Shown: positions 22,291-33,015 of the stretch, one piece after another
Numbering within the stretch: position 1 is the first letter of the stretch
Layout: each line of letters begins with the position of its first letter
Source: Deroplatys truncata
Taxonomy: Eukaryota; Arthropoda; Insecta; Mantodea; Mantidae
NCBI GenBank assembly: GCA_030765065.1
Contig: CM060989.1
Coordinates: 42,461,501-42,525,500 of the forward strand
Length of the DNA: 64,000 nucleotides
Direction: 5' to 3'
Position numbers and translations under genes: made by a program
Notes under the pieces: generated by a model
What the model was told of the DNA's origin: nothing
Databases searched by the model: none
Seen by the model: the letters and a program-made list of their open reading frames with translations, nothing else

Positions 22291-22616
22291 TTCTTCAGTT
22301 GGTTGCCCTCGTCGTTGTAGGACTTACAAGTCAATGCCTTGGGTCAGTAGACCGTCGAGGAGCTGCAAAGCCTGGATTATAGCAGGATGGGTGATCAGCC
22401 CAGTGCCTGGTATGGGGGTGAAGAAGGAAGTGAAATGTAGTAATGCAAGGGGTGATAGGAAAATGTCCGTATCAAATTATCCAATCCAGCATTCGCCTAG
22501 CGACCGAAGAAAACCGCGAAAAAACATTTGGTCAGATTGGTCGGCCCCGGGAGTTTGAACGGGACCCCCCAAATGTGGGCCACAGATATTTCAACCTGAG
22601 CCATCCTGCTGGGTGC
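22291..22616 (-). repeat. SINE-B, tRNA-derived, copy 2
   Basis: A 326-bp insertion with a perfect 12-bp TSD, TTTAGCAAGTTC (22279-22290 and 22617-22628). On the minus strand it starts GCACCCAGCAGGATGGCTCA, has a degraded B box CCGTTCAAACTCC, then the core GGTCGCTAGGCGAATGCTGG. It ends near CCAACTGAAGAA. The TSD fixes the family's true ends. Confidence 0.9.
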
Positions 22617-22628
22617 TTTAGCAAGTTC

Positions 22629-23905
22629 ATGATCCATTGTCTCCGAAACTATTTAAGACATCGGACTGGAATGTTCAAAGGTTCTAGATATACGCCTTGT
22701 AAGTTACGAGGTCTACTTTTATACAGTAATATCGTTTAGTAGGGTTTTCTCTTGGTTACATTTTTTTATTAAAAATTAGAAAATACATAACCAACCAATT
22801 TTTCTACACAAAGTAGATCAACAATAGCACTGAGGTGTTGATTTTAACGTCTCAACATTTTATTCAATTATCTTCCATAGTTCCTGAGAAAACGGATCGT
22901 GTATATCAGAAAATATGATTTACAGGTTGAAAAAGAGCTGCTAAAAGTAAAAATGAAGGAAAAAACAAATATATTTTTACGAAGAAGGAATCCCATTGCT
23001 TTGACATACGAAATCTGCTATATTTGGAAGTGATATAAGTTTGTAGAGCAATACTTCCTCTAAAAGATGACTAAAATGTACCGCTCTACTACAAACAGTA
23101 TAGGAGCTATGATTTTTCTATGGCGTGGTACAGAGCTCAGATTACGAAATGGCGTATGCAACACAAAAGCATTTAAAATATCAGTATTTGCCTACAATGA
23201 TAAAACACATATAAAATTAAAAGGAAATTTAAATTTATAAAACTACATACACAACTAAAGATATTCGTGGGCAATTTTTGCCATTAAAACTCCGCTTAAA
23301 AAAACACCTAAACAGTTTTATTTTACTATAGGGATTTCAATGCGCCATTTTATTGCAACACAGCAAGTTTTATTTGAGAAAATAATAAGAAATTATTACA
23401 CTAGGCTGCAACAAAGAAAAAAAAATGGTGAAAGACCAAGACAAAGCAAGCGCTAGGTAACGTGGGTTTTTTTGAAGAATTGGTGAAGCGTAGCACCCAT
23501 TCCTCTTCAGTAAGGCAAGGCCCATGTTTCCCATAAGTGACGCAGACGTGACGTCATATTTCCTAGCCCTCCCTCCACGTTAGGTTGTGACCCAGCAGGG
23601 CTTACAGAAAAGGTTAGGGAAAGTCGCGGTTTTACTAGACATGTTTTGAACCGAACCGAACTTCAAAGCGTGTTTTACGTGAAAATGAGAAGAATGTATA
23701 AAAGGAAGATCGAATAAAACTTAAAACTCGGTACATTCCTTCGTTCTGAAATATTTGTGCTTCATTCTGTCCATCCACTGGCGTTATTTTGAACGTTTAA
23801 GCAGTATAAAGATTTTGTATTACCAGTATCTGAGAAATTGGAAGCTCAATTCTTACAGTAAGGAAATAAAATAAAAACATTTTTTAAGAATTGGATACAC
23901 GTTTA
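22629..23905. other. AT-rich spacer, nothing recognised
   Basis: About 1.3 kb with no ORF above background and no repeat shared with the rest of the window. Confidence 0.4.
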
Positions 23906-23907
23906 TA

Positions 23908-25196
23908 CAGGTTGATCTATGCAGAACTGACACATTTATTTATTTAATTGTTTCAAAAAGATTTATGCTAGCGACAACCTGATACCTGAAATGCAGAGGA
24001 ATTTTGGGAGATTATTTACCTCTATAGCAAATGCTGAAAATATCCTCCATCCTACATTAGGCACAACGCAACACGTCGTTCCATGTTACTGACCACTGGT
24101 TGTAGGATCTATTGTCAATAGCTTCAATTTCCTGTGTAATGTTGTGCTTCAGATCGTCCAATGTCTGGGGACGTGTGGCATACATCCTGTCTTTTAAGTA
24201 ACCCCATAGAAGAAGTTCGGCGATGTCAAATCTGGAGATCTCGGTGGCCACAGGTTCTTGGAAATTATCCAGTCGTCACAGAAACTTGCAATTAGTGCCA
24301 TGGATTCATTTGATGTATGCCATGTAGCATCGTCCTGCTGAAAATGTCCTTGACTCAGCTCTACATCGTCTAGTTGCTCAGAAAACTACACGATAATCCA
24401 TCGGTACTCTACAGTGCTCACAATGTTTAAAACAAATGGTCCCATTATTCTCTGTGCGTATATTGCGCACCAAACTCAGATTTTAACCGGGTGCATAAGT
24501 GCTTCATGAATAACATGTGGATTTTCGCTGGCCCAATAGCGTGAGTTATTTGAGTTCGCATAGCCAGTTAAATGGAACCATGCTTCATCTGTGAACCATG
24601 TGATGGACAATATGGCAGAATTTTGATCAATGAACGCCTGAAACCAACGACAATACTTCAGTCGTCTATCCTTATCTGGTTCCTGTAACATGGACAACCG
24701 TAATCCTATACGGCCTGCGACGTCTTAATGATTTTTTGGGTGACTGGTCCAATCGTGCTCTTACGTCAACAACAACCGTAGGAAGCCTAGATGAACGAGT
24801 TTTGCTATTTTCACTCACCAGAGATCCAGTTGTTTCCAATTTGTTTAACAGTCCCAGTATTGTGTTTCTTTGGGGAGGATTCCGAACACCAAATTCTCCC
24901 AGGTATGCCCTTTGAGTAGCTGTAATTGAATTCGTAATCCAGTATCACTTTACAAGGAAGAGTCGTTCATTTAATGTGCAGTCCATTTTCACGTTGACTA
25001 GAACAAAATCTGAAAAGCAGTTGCCGACAATTAAACTAATAATTACGAATAAAACATGAACATCTGCTCATCTAGTGACAGGCGATCGAAACTCCAAAAC
25101 ATTCTGCTTAATATGGTGCTAAAATTGGAGCATTTAGTGAATTTCGAACAGAATACTTAAAGAAAGAAATGTGTCAGTTTTTCATAAATCACCCTG
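23908..25196 (-). mobile_element. near full-length mariner-type element (1.29 kb)
   Basis: Flanked by TA at 23906-23907 and 25197-25198. Terminal inverted repeats: left CAGGTTGATCTATGCAGAAC then TGACACATTT; right, reversed, CAGGGTGATTTATGAAAAAC then TGACACATTT. About 30 bp with few mismatches. The element encloses a single broken transposase on the minus strand. Length and layout fit an autonomous ancestor of about 1.3 kb. Confidence 0.9.
24015..24986 (-). pseudogene. mariner-type transposase with DUF4817-like N-terminus, broken
   Basis: Start ATG at 24986-24984. N-terminal HTH part: ITATQRAYLGEFGVRNPPQR then LNKLETTGSL. Linker: RARLDQSPKKSLRRR. First catalytic region: WFTDEAWFHLTGYANSNNSR. 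Second: GHFQQDDATWHTSNESM. Third: LWPPRSPDLTSPNFF, then after a frameshift LLLWGYLKDRMYATRP. The residue expected as aspartate in the PPDFF context is asparagine here. The C-terminus shifts frame again to DGGYFQHLL near 24020. An early stop follows LNERLFLVK. Order and spacing match the DD(D) mariner-like transposases common in insects. Several frame breaks make it a pseudogene. Confidence 0.88.
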
Positions 25197-25305
25197 TACA
25201 ATGCTTTTTTCTCACAATACGACCACCGCCCGGCTGCGCTGGCGGTCTCGGCTCGGTCTACCGCCGAAAGAGGTGCAATATCCCCAGAACCGCTTCATAG
25301 TTATA

Positions 25306-25425
25306 CAGTGCGGGCGTTTTAAGGTAAGGCCATGGATTGCGCGTGAGCCGAGTACCTAGGTCACTGAAGTACAGCGTGCTATGCATAAAGCTGGTCTATG
25401 GCCTTATCTTAAAACGACCGCACTG
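25306..25425. mobile_element. 120-bp hairpin MITE with TA duplication
   Basis: TA at 25304-25305 and 25426-25427 flank ends CAGTGCGGGCGTTTTAAGGT and, reversed, CAGTGCGGTCGTTTTAAGAT. The inverted match continues through AAGGCCAT. The arms take up about half of the element. It carries no coding sequence and only a short centre. TA target suggests a Tc1/mariner-type source. Confidence 0.85.
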
Positions 25426-25427
25426 TA

Positions 25428-25874
25428 GTTACAATTACAGTGATAAAGAGCACATGTCTTATCAAAAGTAATGTTGGAAATGTTATCCTCCTCTTTCCAC
25501 AAATTTCTGGCATCTTCTTAGGAAATATTCACTCACACCGGGGAGATCAACATCTGAAATTGGGTGAACTTCTCGCGCGTGGTGTTTTTTTTCGGGGGGG
25601 GGGAGGCATCTTCCAATGTAAGTAGGTTTGTTACATACACTTTAATTTTCAAATTCCCCATGAATAAAAATTGCATGGTTAAATCATGGGATCGCGAGAA
25701 TCATAATTCTTTACTAATTACCCTGTCTTTAAAAATTTCCTTTGTATGCGCGACAGGAAAGTTTTGTTGGAAAAATCTAACTGATATTCACGTTGGTCAT
25801 CTGTTCAAAAAATGGTGTAAGTCATTCCTGTACCTCTCTGCATTATGTTTCTTCATAAAATGTAGGTCTTATTA
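25428..25874. other. spacer with G-run
   Basis: Contains a short poly-G tract (25593-25603). No family recognised. Confidence 0.35.
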
Positions 25875-26360
25875 GGTCGTAAATGGCTGATGCCACAAAA
25901 AAATCATTTGAGTAAAATTGTGTGTTTTGAAGAGAACTAAATTTTTTGTGTAGTGCGTTTTTGTCTATCGCTTAACGTTTACTAGTTATACAAGATTATA
26001 CAAAATTCCTTTGCAATGAAGATACTTCACAGCCTATTCCCAGGAAATTAAAAATATGCATTTTATTTGCCGTGTAAATATCTTTAATATATCGCATTTT
26101 GATCAAAATTGTTATGAGCCATCCATAATAAAATCAAACATTTCAAAAAATGTTCTATGTAAAGGGTAGTTGGGAGTGGAGGGATTTTCTTGAAAATGTT
26201 TGTGTCACATTTTTGGAAGATACTGAACTTAAGCACCAAGTTTGGTATTTATATCCAACTTTTCGTTTTTGCGTTACGCTGTTCACAGGCACACATGCGC
26301 GCACAAATGCTTTTTGGGGGGGGGTTATCTCAAAACTTGTATTTTTGTGAAATCTCGAAT
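25875..26360 (+). repeat. R family fragment
   Basis: Central and distal R sequence on the plus strand (AATGGCTGATGCCACAAAAA, GTGTAGTGCGTTTTTGTC, CTATGTAAAGGGTAGTTGGG, ACTGAACTTAAGCACCAAG). It loses similarity after AAATCTCGAATA. Confidence 0.75.
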
Positions 26361-26622
26361 AATGTAGCAGGAACCCAAGAATTTATCATAGATAATCCCA
26401 AGAGAGGTTACAAGTATATTGATAAATTCGCGAGTGCAAAAGAACAGCAAATTTATCTGATGAAACTCGCAACATTTCTTAAGAACATTTCATGAATAAA
26501 ATGTAACAGATTATATGAACAATTACTTTCTTACTTGTGAATATTTAAAATCAAATCATGAATGTGTCAGCTATCGGATTGCGGTATAGATATTCACAAA
26601 ATGAATGAGCAATCGAATGGTA

Positions 26623-27791
26623 CACAGAGCGTCAAAGAAAATCTTCGGCGGATTCTGTATCGTTTTCTGGGGCCTTTTCAGGCGCGTGTTTCACGTCACC
26701 TATCTCAGAACGTGGTGTCTTGATAACGGGGGGGGGGGGAAAGAGGTGAGGTTGATGCATTTGCTTTTTCTGGTGTTATTGAAACCAAAACATGTTTATT
26801 GTCTCAGAACCAGCCATGCCGTATACTAGCAAAATTACTCGCGGACGTATCGTGGGTATGTGGAGGCTGGTCGCACTGTTACAACATTTTCAGTGTATAA
26901 AAGTGTTTTATAGCAAATTACTGAATAAAAATATCCCAGGAAAGTGGGGAAGACGGTCTACATACTCGCCAGAAAGTGGGCACTCCCCGTAAAACATCCA
27001 CAGATGATGATATTCGTTTACTAAATGCAAAATTACTCTTTATTTATAATTGACTGATAAGGTTTAGAAACTAGAGATAAATGTGTATGTGTATGTGGTT
27101 TACTGAATATAACATACATATTATGGCAATAAAATTGGGTTATATTTTTTTTCTATAATCCTGTTGTATTCCTATGATCAGCAATAAGTTAGTAAAAGTA
27201 TAGTAACCAATTATAGTTTGAATTAGAGGGAAAACATGCGGCTTTATTTATTTATTATTTAGTTATGTTTGCTTCTATGCAGCATAAAGCATTGATATCA
27301 CTGTGAGAATACAGTTCTGTTTATTTTTTATTATAAAGCGCTGCATTGCTATGTATTTCATGAATACCATTCATGCTTTAATTTGCACCCCCTGAAATTC
27401 TTCTCACACTACACATTCTGCATTTCACTAACCTGGGCGCTCATCAAGTTTATCCCTTAGCTTTTAACCCTTTCAAAGGCGTCTCTTGCACCAGCCGATA
27501 AGGTATGGACTACTAATCATGATAAGAGGTTCGTATGACACTAAATGCACTCACTCTACCTCTCTCTCTTTTAGCAATCAATTGAGAGCGTTAACACATA
27601 TTTCCTATCTACACCATTCTGTAACCTTTGTTGTGGTTATTGGTGTAACTATTTAGTAGAAAGAGTGGCGCAACCTTGCACCGTGGCCTAAAGCAACCAA
27701 TGAAATGGTCACGGCTTCGCGAAACCACGTAAAACGATAAATAATGTGACATAGATGCGAGAGGCAGTGAGATTTTCTTTGGCGCTCTGTG
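26623..27791 (+). mobile_element. Tc1/mariner-like element (1.17 kb), degraded
   Basis: TA at 26621-26622 and 27792-27793 flank ends CACAGAGCGTCAAAGAAAAT and, reversed, CACAGAGCGCCAAAGAAAAT. The repeats are about 22 bp. Inside, on the plus strand, lies a remnant of an N-terminal transposase. The second half is AT-rich with no catalytic motifs visible. Confidence 0.75.
26816..27050 (+). pseudogene. Tc1-type transposase, N-terminal HTH remnant
   Basis: Starts MPYTSKITRGRIVGMW, which matches the first helix-turn-helix of Tc1-like transposases. After a frame change the second part reads ISQESGEDGLHTRQKVG, then TPRKTSTDDDIRLLNA, the GRPRKT-like hinge and start of the second HTH. The catalytic domain is absent or unrecognisable. 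The function of the ancestor was binding of the terminal repeats and excision; this copy cannot do it. Confidence 0.65.
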
Positions 27792-28079
27792 TACCAAAAG
27801 TGCGAATGAGAAAATACAATTAAACATTAATAGATGGCTGTGATTGCGTAGAATTTATACGTTCGTGACACTCCATTGGCTGGTTGGAACATGTGTTAAA
27901 TAGTCTCACGAATTGCATACTACAGAGTGAGCCAAAAGACTCCGAACCGGATGCGCGGTGTTTTTCCTGTCCGCGTCCTCGGCGCTCGTTGCCGTCTGCC
28001 GCTATCATAGAAAGGCGCGGATGAAACCACACAACATTTTTAAACTACTTTTAAAGGCTTTACGTACCAACTTTATGAA

Positions 28080-28250
28080 AGGAGATGCTGAAACTGGCCA
28101 CCATCATTGTCCATACATTTTTGGCACCTCTTTAGGAAACTATCCATCACTCTACGTGGTTCACGTTGAGAAATTTCCTGGCGGATATTTTGTTTTAATT
28201 CTTCCAGGATGTGTGGGTTTGTTTTGTACACTATATGTTATAAGTTACCC
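28080..28250 (-). pseudogene. mariner-type transposase 3' fragment (left half)
   Basis: On the minus strand this matches the C-terminal coding remnant of the long-TIR family (reverse of TTCACGTTGAGAAATTTCC, CGGATATTTTGTTTTAATTC). Reading gives the NLKQ..HPEELKQ..RQE..SQRE type of tail with a small deletion. It stops where similarity ends near GTTACCCCGGAGG. Confidence 0.7.
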
Positions 28251-28486
28251 CGGAGGGGTATTTTATGAACAATATTGCCGGCTGCACGTTGTTTTTCCAC
28301 TGGGCGTGTAGAAATATTACAAAAACATAATGCACTGCTGCTATAAACAAAGTAACGCTGTTGTAGTTTTGCTGTGCAGTGTGAAGTGCAGTTTTGGGTT
28401 GACGGTGATTTGATGTACTTCAGTTATTACGAGTTATTTATTATTTTGTCCTGTACTTAGTCACAAAGTATATTATCGCTCAGTAT

Positions 28487-28821
28487 ATGTTTTCTACTGC
28501 ACAGCGTATATTTATTTATGATTCGTATGTGTTAACTTGGTCAGCTCGCCAAGTGAAAGTACGATTTGCAGAAAGATTTCCAGGTGTAAAAGTTCCAGGC
28601 CGTACAACAATCCATTAACTTTACAGTAAATTTCAGACCACAGGAAGTGTTCAGGCTAAGAAATCTAAAAGACGGCGTTCGTTCTTACCAAAGAAACATT
28701 AGACGACATCGGTCATCGTTTGGAAAATTCCCACCAAAAATTCCATGATGAATAGTTTCCTAAAGAGGTGCCAAAAACGTATGGACAACGACGCTGGCCA
28801 GTTTCAGCATCTCCTTTCATA
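28487..28821 (+). pseudogene. mariner-type transposase, N-terminus fused to C-terminus
   Basis: Starts MFSTAQRIFIYDSYVLTWSA and continues RQVKVRFAERFPGVKVPGRT, the DUF4817-type HTH of insect mariner relatives. It then reads FQTTGSVQAKKSKRRRSFLP up to VIVWKIPTKN. The frame next joins MNSFLKRCQKRMDNDAGQFQ, the C-terminal tail ending HLLS and a stop. The whole catalytic domain is missing and there are stop codons in the N-terminal part. It comes from an internal deletion of the long-TIR mariner family. Confidence 0.8.
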
Positions 28822-28974
28822 AATTTGGTAAGTAAAACCTTTAAACGTAGTTTTAAAAATGTTGTATGGTTTCATCCGCGCCTTTCTATGATAGCAGCAG
28901 ACGGCAACGAGCGCCGAGGACGCGGACAGGAAAAACACCGCGCAGGGGTTCGGAGTCTTTTGGCTCACTCTGTA

Positions 28975-29389
28975 AATTACACACTAACATTCGTGAAAAC
29001 TCTTGTCCCATGTTGTCTGACAGACTAATTACTTTACTGCAATTTGTTGTTTAGGAAATGCTCGTCAGTAGCAGTGATGCTGCGGAAGGCCACACACTCA
29101 CTTGTTTAGGGCATGATGGACATCGTTACCTCTTCTCCCAACGTTAGTAGCCCACGTGCCGGGTCTGATCTACCCTCGTACACCCACTCCCCTCGAGGAC
29201 GTCACGAACTCGTTTCCTCTTCCGTTTTCCATTCGCCCTTGCTTTTATTTCGATCACTTTTTCTCCCTTTTTTCAGATTTCTCTTGGCACTGTTCTCTAT
29301 ACTCTTTAGCGTTAACGGTAATCGAAGTTAGTATTTTCTTCATAATATGTCATTGCACGAGTCTAGAAGAGTTCCATCACACCCTCTAG
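28975..29389. other. spacer, nothing recognised
   Basis: Short overlapping frames rich in serine and proline codons, without family similarity; pyrimidine-rich around 29210-29290. Confidence 0.35.
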
Positions 29390-29393
29390 TTAA

Positions 29394-30331
29394 GCGGACA
29401 AGGTACTCTGAAATGGTAAAAAATCGCATTTTACGTTTTAGGCACTAATAAAATCTCTATTATTTCCAGTTTAAGAAAATATATACTGTTTGGAGGTTAA
29501 GAGGTTTTAAAGACCTTTAAATACCATTTAAATGCTAGTCTGTATTCCTTTAAAGCTGTCATGGAACGCCCCTTTTTAGAACATTTCTGTATCTTTCAAC
29601 AACAAAGGACTATATCATGCCCAGCGAGCAGTTCAGCAATTAACAAAAGAGGCCAGCATCAAGAGAAGGCAATCAGAAAAGCTGAAGCAATCCAGGAATG
29701 AATATGAGATGATTATGACCCTGGAATGTACTGAAGTGTGTCAGAATTTTAATGTTCAAACCTTAAACTCAGTTTTCTCAAAACAACATTTTTGGATACT
29801 TATGTACCTTTTTCTCAGAAGGTATGAGAGGTAGAGAGCTGAAATTTTCAGTACATGTATACAACATAAGTTAAACACTCTGAACCACAATCATAACTTT
29901 ATAATGTATATTAAGAAAGCAACAACATTGCAGATGTTCCACATTTTTACTTGTTTGACTTTGCTAATGATTCTTTTTTTCAATTTCTTGTGAACTGATA
30001 TACATAACTAAATAATAGAGGTTCATAAAATAACTGATTATACTAAGAACAAGCAGCAAAAGTGTGATTCTGTATTGCAAGTAGTATCAGAGAAAAAGGT
30101 TCATGAATTCACATGTTTTAAGAGTAAATTTTATTAATTTTCTGCTGAACGAAATAATTTTTACGGACTCAACTACATAAGCTATCATTACAAACAACCA
30201 CTTGAAATAATTTTCATGATTTACAGAATAATTCAAAAAAAGTTTAGGAAAAACCATTGAGAACTTTAAAAACGGCGGTAATTCAACACACTTAAGGTAT
30301 AATTTCCATGTGTTCAGACTACCTTGTCCGC
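29394..30331 (-). mobile_element. TTAA-flanked non-autonomous DNA element, copy B
   Basis: A 938-bp element flanked by TTAA at 29390-29393 and 30332-30335. Ends GCGGACAAGGTACTCTGAAA and, reversed, GCGGACAAGGTAGTCTGAAC. It aligns with 5637-6579 in reverse orientation along its length: GCCCAGCGAGCAGTTCAGC, CCTGGAATGTACTGAAGTGT and AAACAACATTTTTGGATAC all recur. Short frames inside do not resemble a transposase. Confidence 0.85.
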
Positions 30332-30335
30332 TTAA

Positions 30336-31325
30336 ACCTTCTACTGAACTTCTATCGTATGTTTAGACGCAGGTATATAATTTTAACTAGCAGGTTGAAG
30401 CAGACAATAACTTCCATCAGGAAGGTAACGTATATTTTACCTATCAAGAGCAGAATGCCTCAGCATCCAGGAGAAATGTAAATTTCTTAAAGTGACACTC
30501 GGAATGAATTTTATAACTTTTAAATTTTAAAGCTATTTACTTGAAAATTGCCCTCTTAATATGATAAATAAAGAAATAACTGCATAAAACCTCAAAGTTT
30601 TTCTCAGATAATACAATTAAATGTTTTTAATTGGCGAAAAAAGGCGAATTTTCTAAAACTGCCTAGCGCATTCACACTTGTCACAGAAGTATGAGAGTGA
30701 CATTTTCTGACACTTTAGTACAGTTAAAATAAATGTAAGTATTTGATTGAAATTGCTTTTGTTGTAGATATTAAAAGTTTTAATTTAATATAAATTAATT
30801 AATTTTTGTGAGCCAATGAATAAAGCAATCATAAAACGCATGCTTGAATTTTTAGTTAGCACGTTGAGATTACGTATGCAAATTTCATGCCCAAACATGT
30901 AAAAATAAGAAAAAACACATTCTGAAAGGAGAAGTGGGCGAATCCATTGCGGTTAAAAGGAAGGTGTGGCTTGGCTATTAAAACTGGCAGGTCGTGAAAA
31001 ATGTTTGGCTAAAATGATTCACAGGTATCTACAGAATACTTATATGATGTAATTTCAAAATCAAAAATTTTGTAATTTTCGCCTAAAAACCAGTTCTAGC
31101 GCCCAGTTCTTAAGACAATGTAACGGTGAAATTTGTTATATATTTTTTGGCATTTTATTATACTTTTAACTTGTACTTTAATGCTAAACTGTTGTGTTTA
31201 GTATAAAAATGATAGAGCTACAAATGGCTGCTTAATCGATTTTGTAACATTTACGCAATGCACCGCATTGAACTTTAATTCCCATTTTCTCAACTGGTTC
31301 TTTTCAGCATTTTTTTTTCTTTTCA
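30336..31325. other. AT-rich spacer
   Basis: No ORF or repeat recognised until R sequence starts near 31326. Confidence 0.4.
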
Positions 31326-31607
31326 ACAGGAAGAATTTCAAGAAAATTCCCCCTACCAAAACTACCTTTAAATGTATGTGGGAAATTTTTCTTTAATATT
31401 GATTTTCTCAAAAGACAAACTATTTTTATTAAAAAGCGTAAGCTGTATATATTTACATGACTAATAAAATGTATAGGTATATTGAATTTTCACCGAAAAT
31501 CCTGTGAAGTGTTCTTTATTCTGAAGCAACTTTGTATAGTTAATTGGTAAAGAGATAAAGACTTGCTACATAAATATATATAAACCACACGATTTATTTA
31601 ACATATA

Positions 31608-32860
31608 CACTACGTGATCAAAAGTATCCGGACACCTGGCTGAAAATGACGTACAAGTTCGTGGCGCCCTCCAACGGTAATGCTGGAAGTCAATATGGTG
31701 TTGGCCCACCCTTAGCCTTGATGACAGCGTTCACTCTCGCAGGCTTAGGTACTTTCAGTCAGGTGCTGGAAGGTTTCTTGGGGAATGGCAGCCCGTTCTT
31801 CACGGAGTGTGGAACTGAGGAGAGGTATCAATGTAGGTCGGTGAGGCCTGGCACGAAGTCGGCGTTCCAAAACATCCCAAAGGTGTTCTATAGGATTCAA
31901 GTCAGAACTCTGTGCAGGCCAGTCCATATCAGTGATGTTATTGTCGTGTAACCACTCCGTCACAGACAGTGCAGTATGAACAGGTGCTCGATCGTGTTGA
32001 AAGATACAATCGCCATCCCCGAATTGCTCTTCAACAGTGGGCAGCGAGAAGGTGCTTAAAATATCAATGTAGGTCTGCGCTGTGATTGTGCCATGCAAAA
32101 CAACAAGGGATGCAAGCCCCCTCCAGGAAAAACACGACCACCCATAACTCCACCGCCTCCGAATTTCACTGTTGGCTGTCACTACACACGCTGGCAGATG
32201 ATATTCACCGAGCATTCGCCATACCCACACCCTGCCATCATCGGATCGCCACATTGTGTACCGTGATTCGTCACTCCACACAACGTTTTGCCACTGTTCA
32301 ATCGTGTAATGTTGACGCTCCTTATACCAACGAGGCGTTGTTTGGCATTTTCCTGCGTGATGTGTGGCTTATGAGCAGCTGCTCGACCATGGAATCCAAG
32401 GTTTCTCACCTCACACCTGTCATAGTACTTGGAGTGGTTCCTGATGCAGTTTGGAATTCCTGTGTGATGGTCTGGATAGATGTCTGCCTATTACTCTTTA
32501 CGACCTTCTTCAAATGTCGGCGGTCTCTATCAGTCAATAGACGAGGTCGGCCTGTACGCTTTTGTGCTGTACATGTCCCTTCACGTTTCCACTTCACTAT
32601 CACATCAAAAACAGTGGACCTAGGGATGTTTAGGAGTGTGGAAATCTCGCGTACAGACTTTTGACACAAGTGACACCCAATCACCTGACCATGTTCGAAG
32701 TCTGAGTGTTCCACGGAGCGTCCCATTCTGCTGTTTCACGATGTCTAATGACTACTGAGGTCACGGATAATGAGTACCAGGCAGTAGGTGGCAGCACAAT
32801 GCACCTAAGATGGAAAACGCATGTTTTGGGAGGTGTCCGGATACTTTTGATCATATAGTG
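31608..32860 (-). mobile_element. Tc1 transposon, full length (1253 bp)
   Basis: TA at 31606-31607 and 32861-32862. Ends CACTACGTGATCAAAAGTAT and, reversed, CACTATATGATCAAAAGTAT, both continuing CCGGACACCT. These are classical short Tc1-family inverted repeats. A single transposase gene on the minus strand fills the element, in three frame segments. It inserted into an R copy. Confidence 0.95.
31745..32726 (-). pseudogene. Tc1-family DD34E transposase, frameshifted
   Basis: Three overlapping segments cover the protein. 32726-32406 holds the N-terminal HTH domains (DFEHGQVIGCHLCQKSVREI, then KRTGRPRLLTDRDRRHLKK). 32409-32182 holds LGFHGRAAAHKPHITQENAK, the start of the catalytic domain. 32281-31745 holds the catalytic core: WSDESRYTMWRSDDGRVWVW (first D), DCIFQHDRAPVHTALSVTEW (second D) and DWPAQSSDLNPIEHLWDVLE (E in the NPIEHLW block), then the C-terminal tail. 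All three acidic residues of the DD34E triad remain. At least two frameshifts separate the segments. Standard Tc1 length is about 340 residues, which fits the sum. Confidence 0.92.
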
Positions 32861-33015
32861 TAGTTTGACTTTATCAATACTTCGCCATTTTTTGAACTGC
32901 GTCGCAGTTCAGTTGTTTTTTGTGAGGTCATGGAAAGAGTACGGAATTTCAAAGAAAGTGGCAACCCTCTAGACTTAGAGCGTACTTCCAACTGCCAGTT
33001 TGAGTATAAAAGTTG

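Larger units (their letters stand above)
27923..28972. mobile_element. chimeric long-TIR mariner element with two opposed transposase 3' ends
   Basis: Same long inverted repeats as 7923-8489, with TA at 27921-27922 and 28973-28974. Left end CAGAGTGAGCCAAAAGACTC; right end, reversed, CAGAGTGAGCCAAAAGACTC. The left half (about 28080-28250) carries transposase 3' sequence on the minus strand. The right half carries an internally deleted transposase on the plus strand (28487-28821). Both halves therefore end with the same coding 3' region next to a terminal repeat. Confidence 0.8.
31326..33015 (-). repeat. R family copy 12, interrupted by Tc1
   Basis: Diverged minus-strand R (31326-31605 and 32863-about 33015): GAATTTCAAGAAAATTCCCC, TGTATAGGTATATTGAATTT, GTAATTGGTAAAGAG before the insertion. 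GTCATGGAAAGAGTACGG after it matches the far part of other R copies. Confidence 0.65.

Noticed and set aside
32086-32664. 192-codon plus-strand frame within the Tc1 element
   Set aside because: It is the antisense shadow of the minus-strand transposase.
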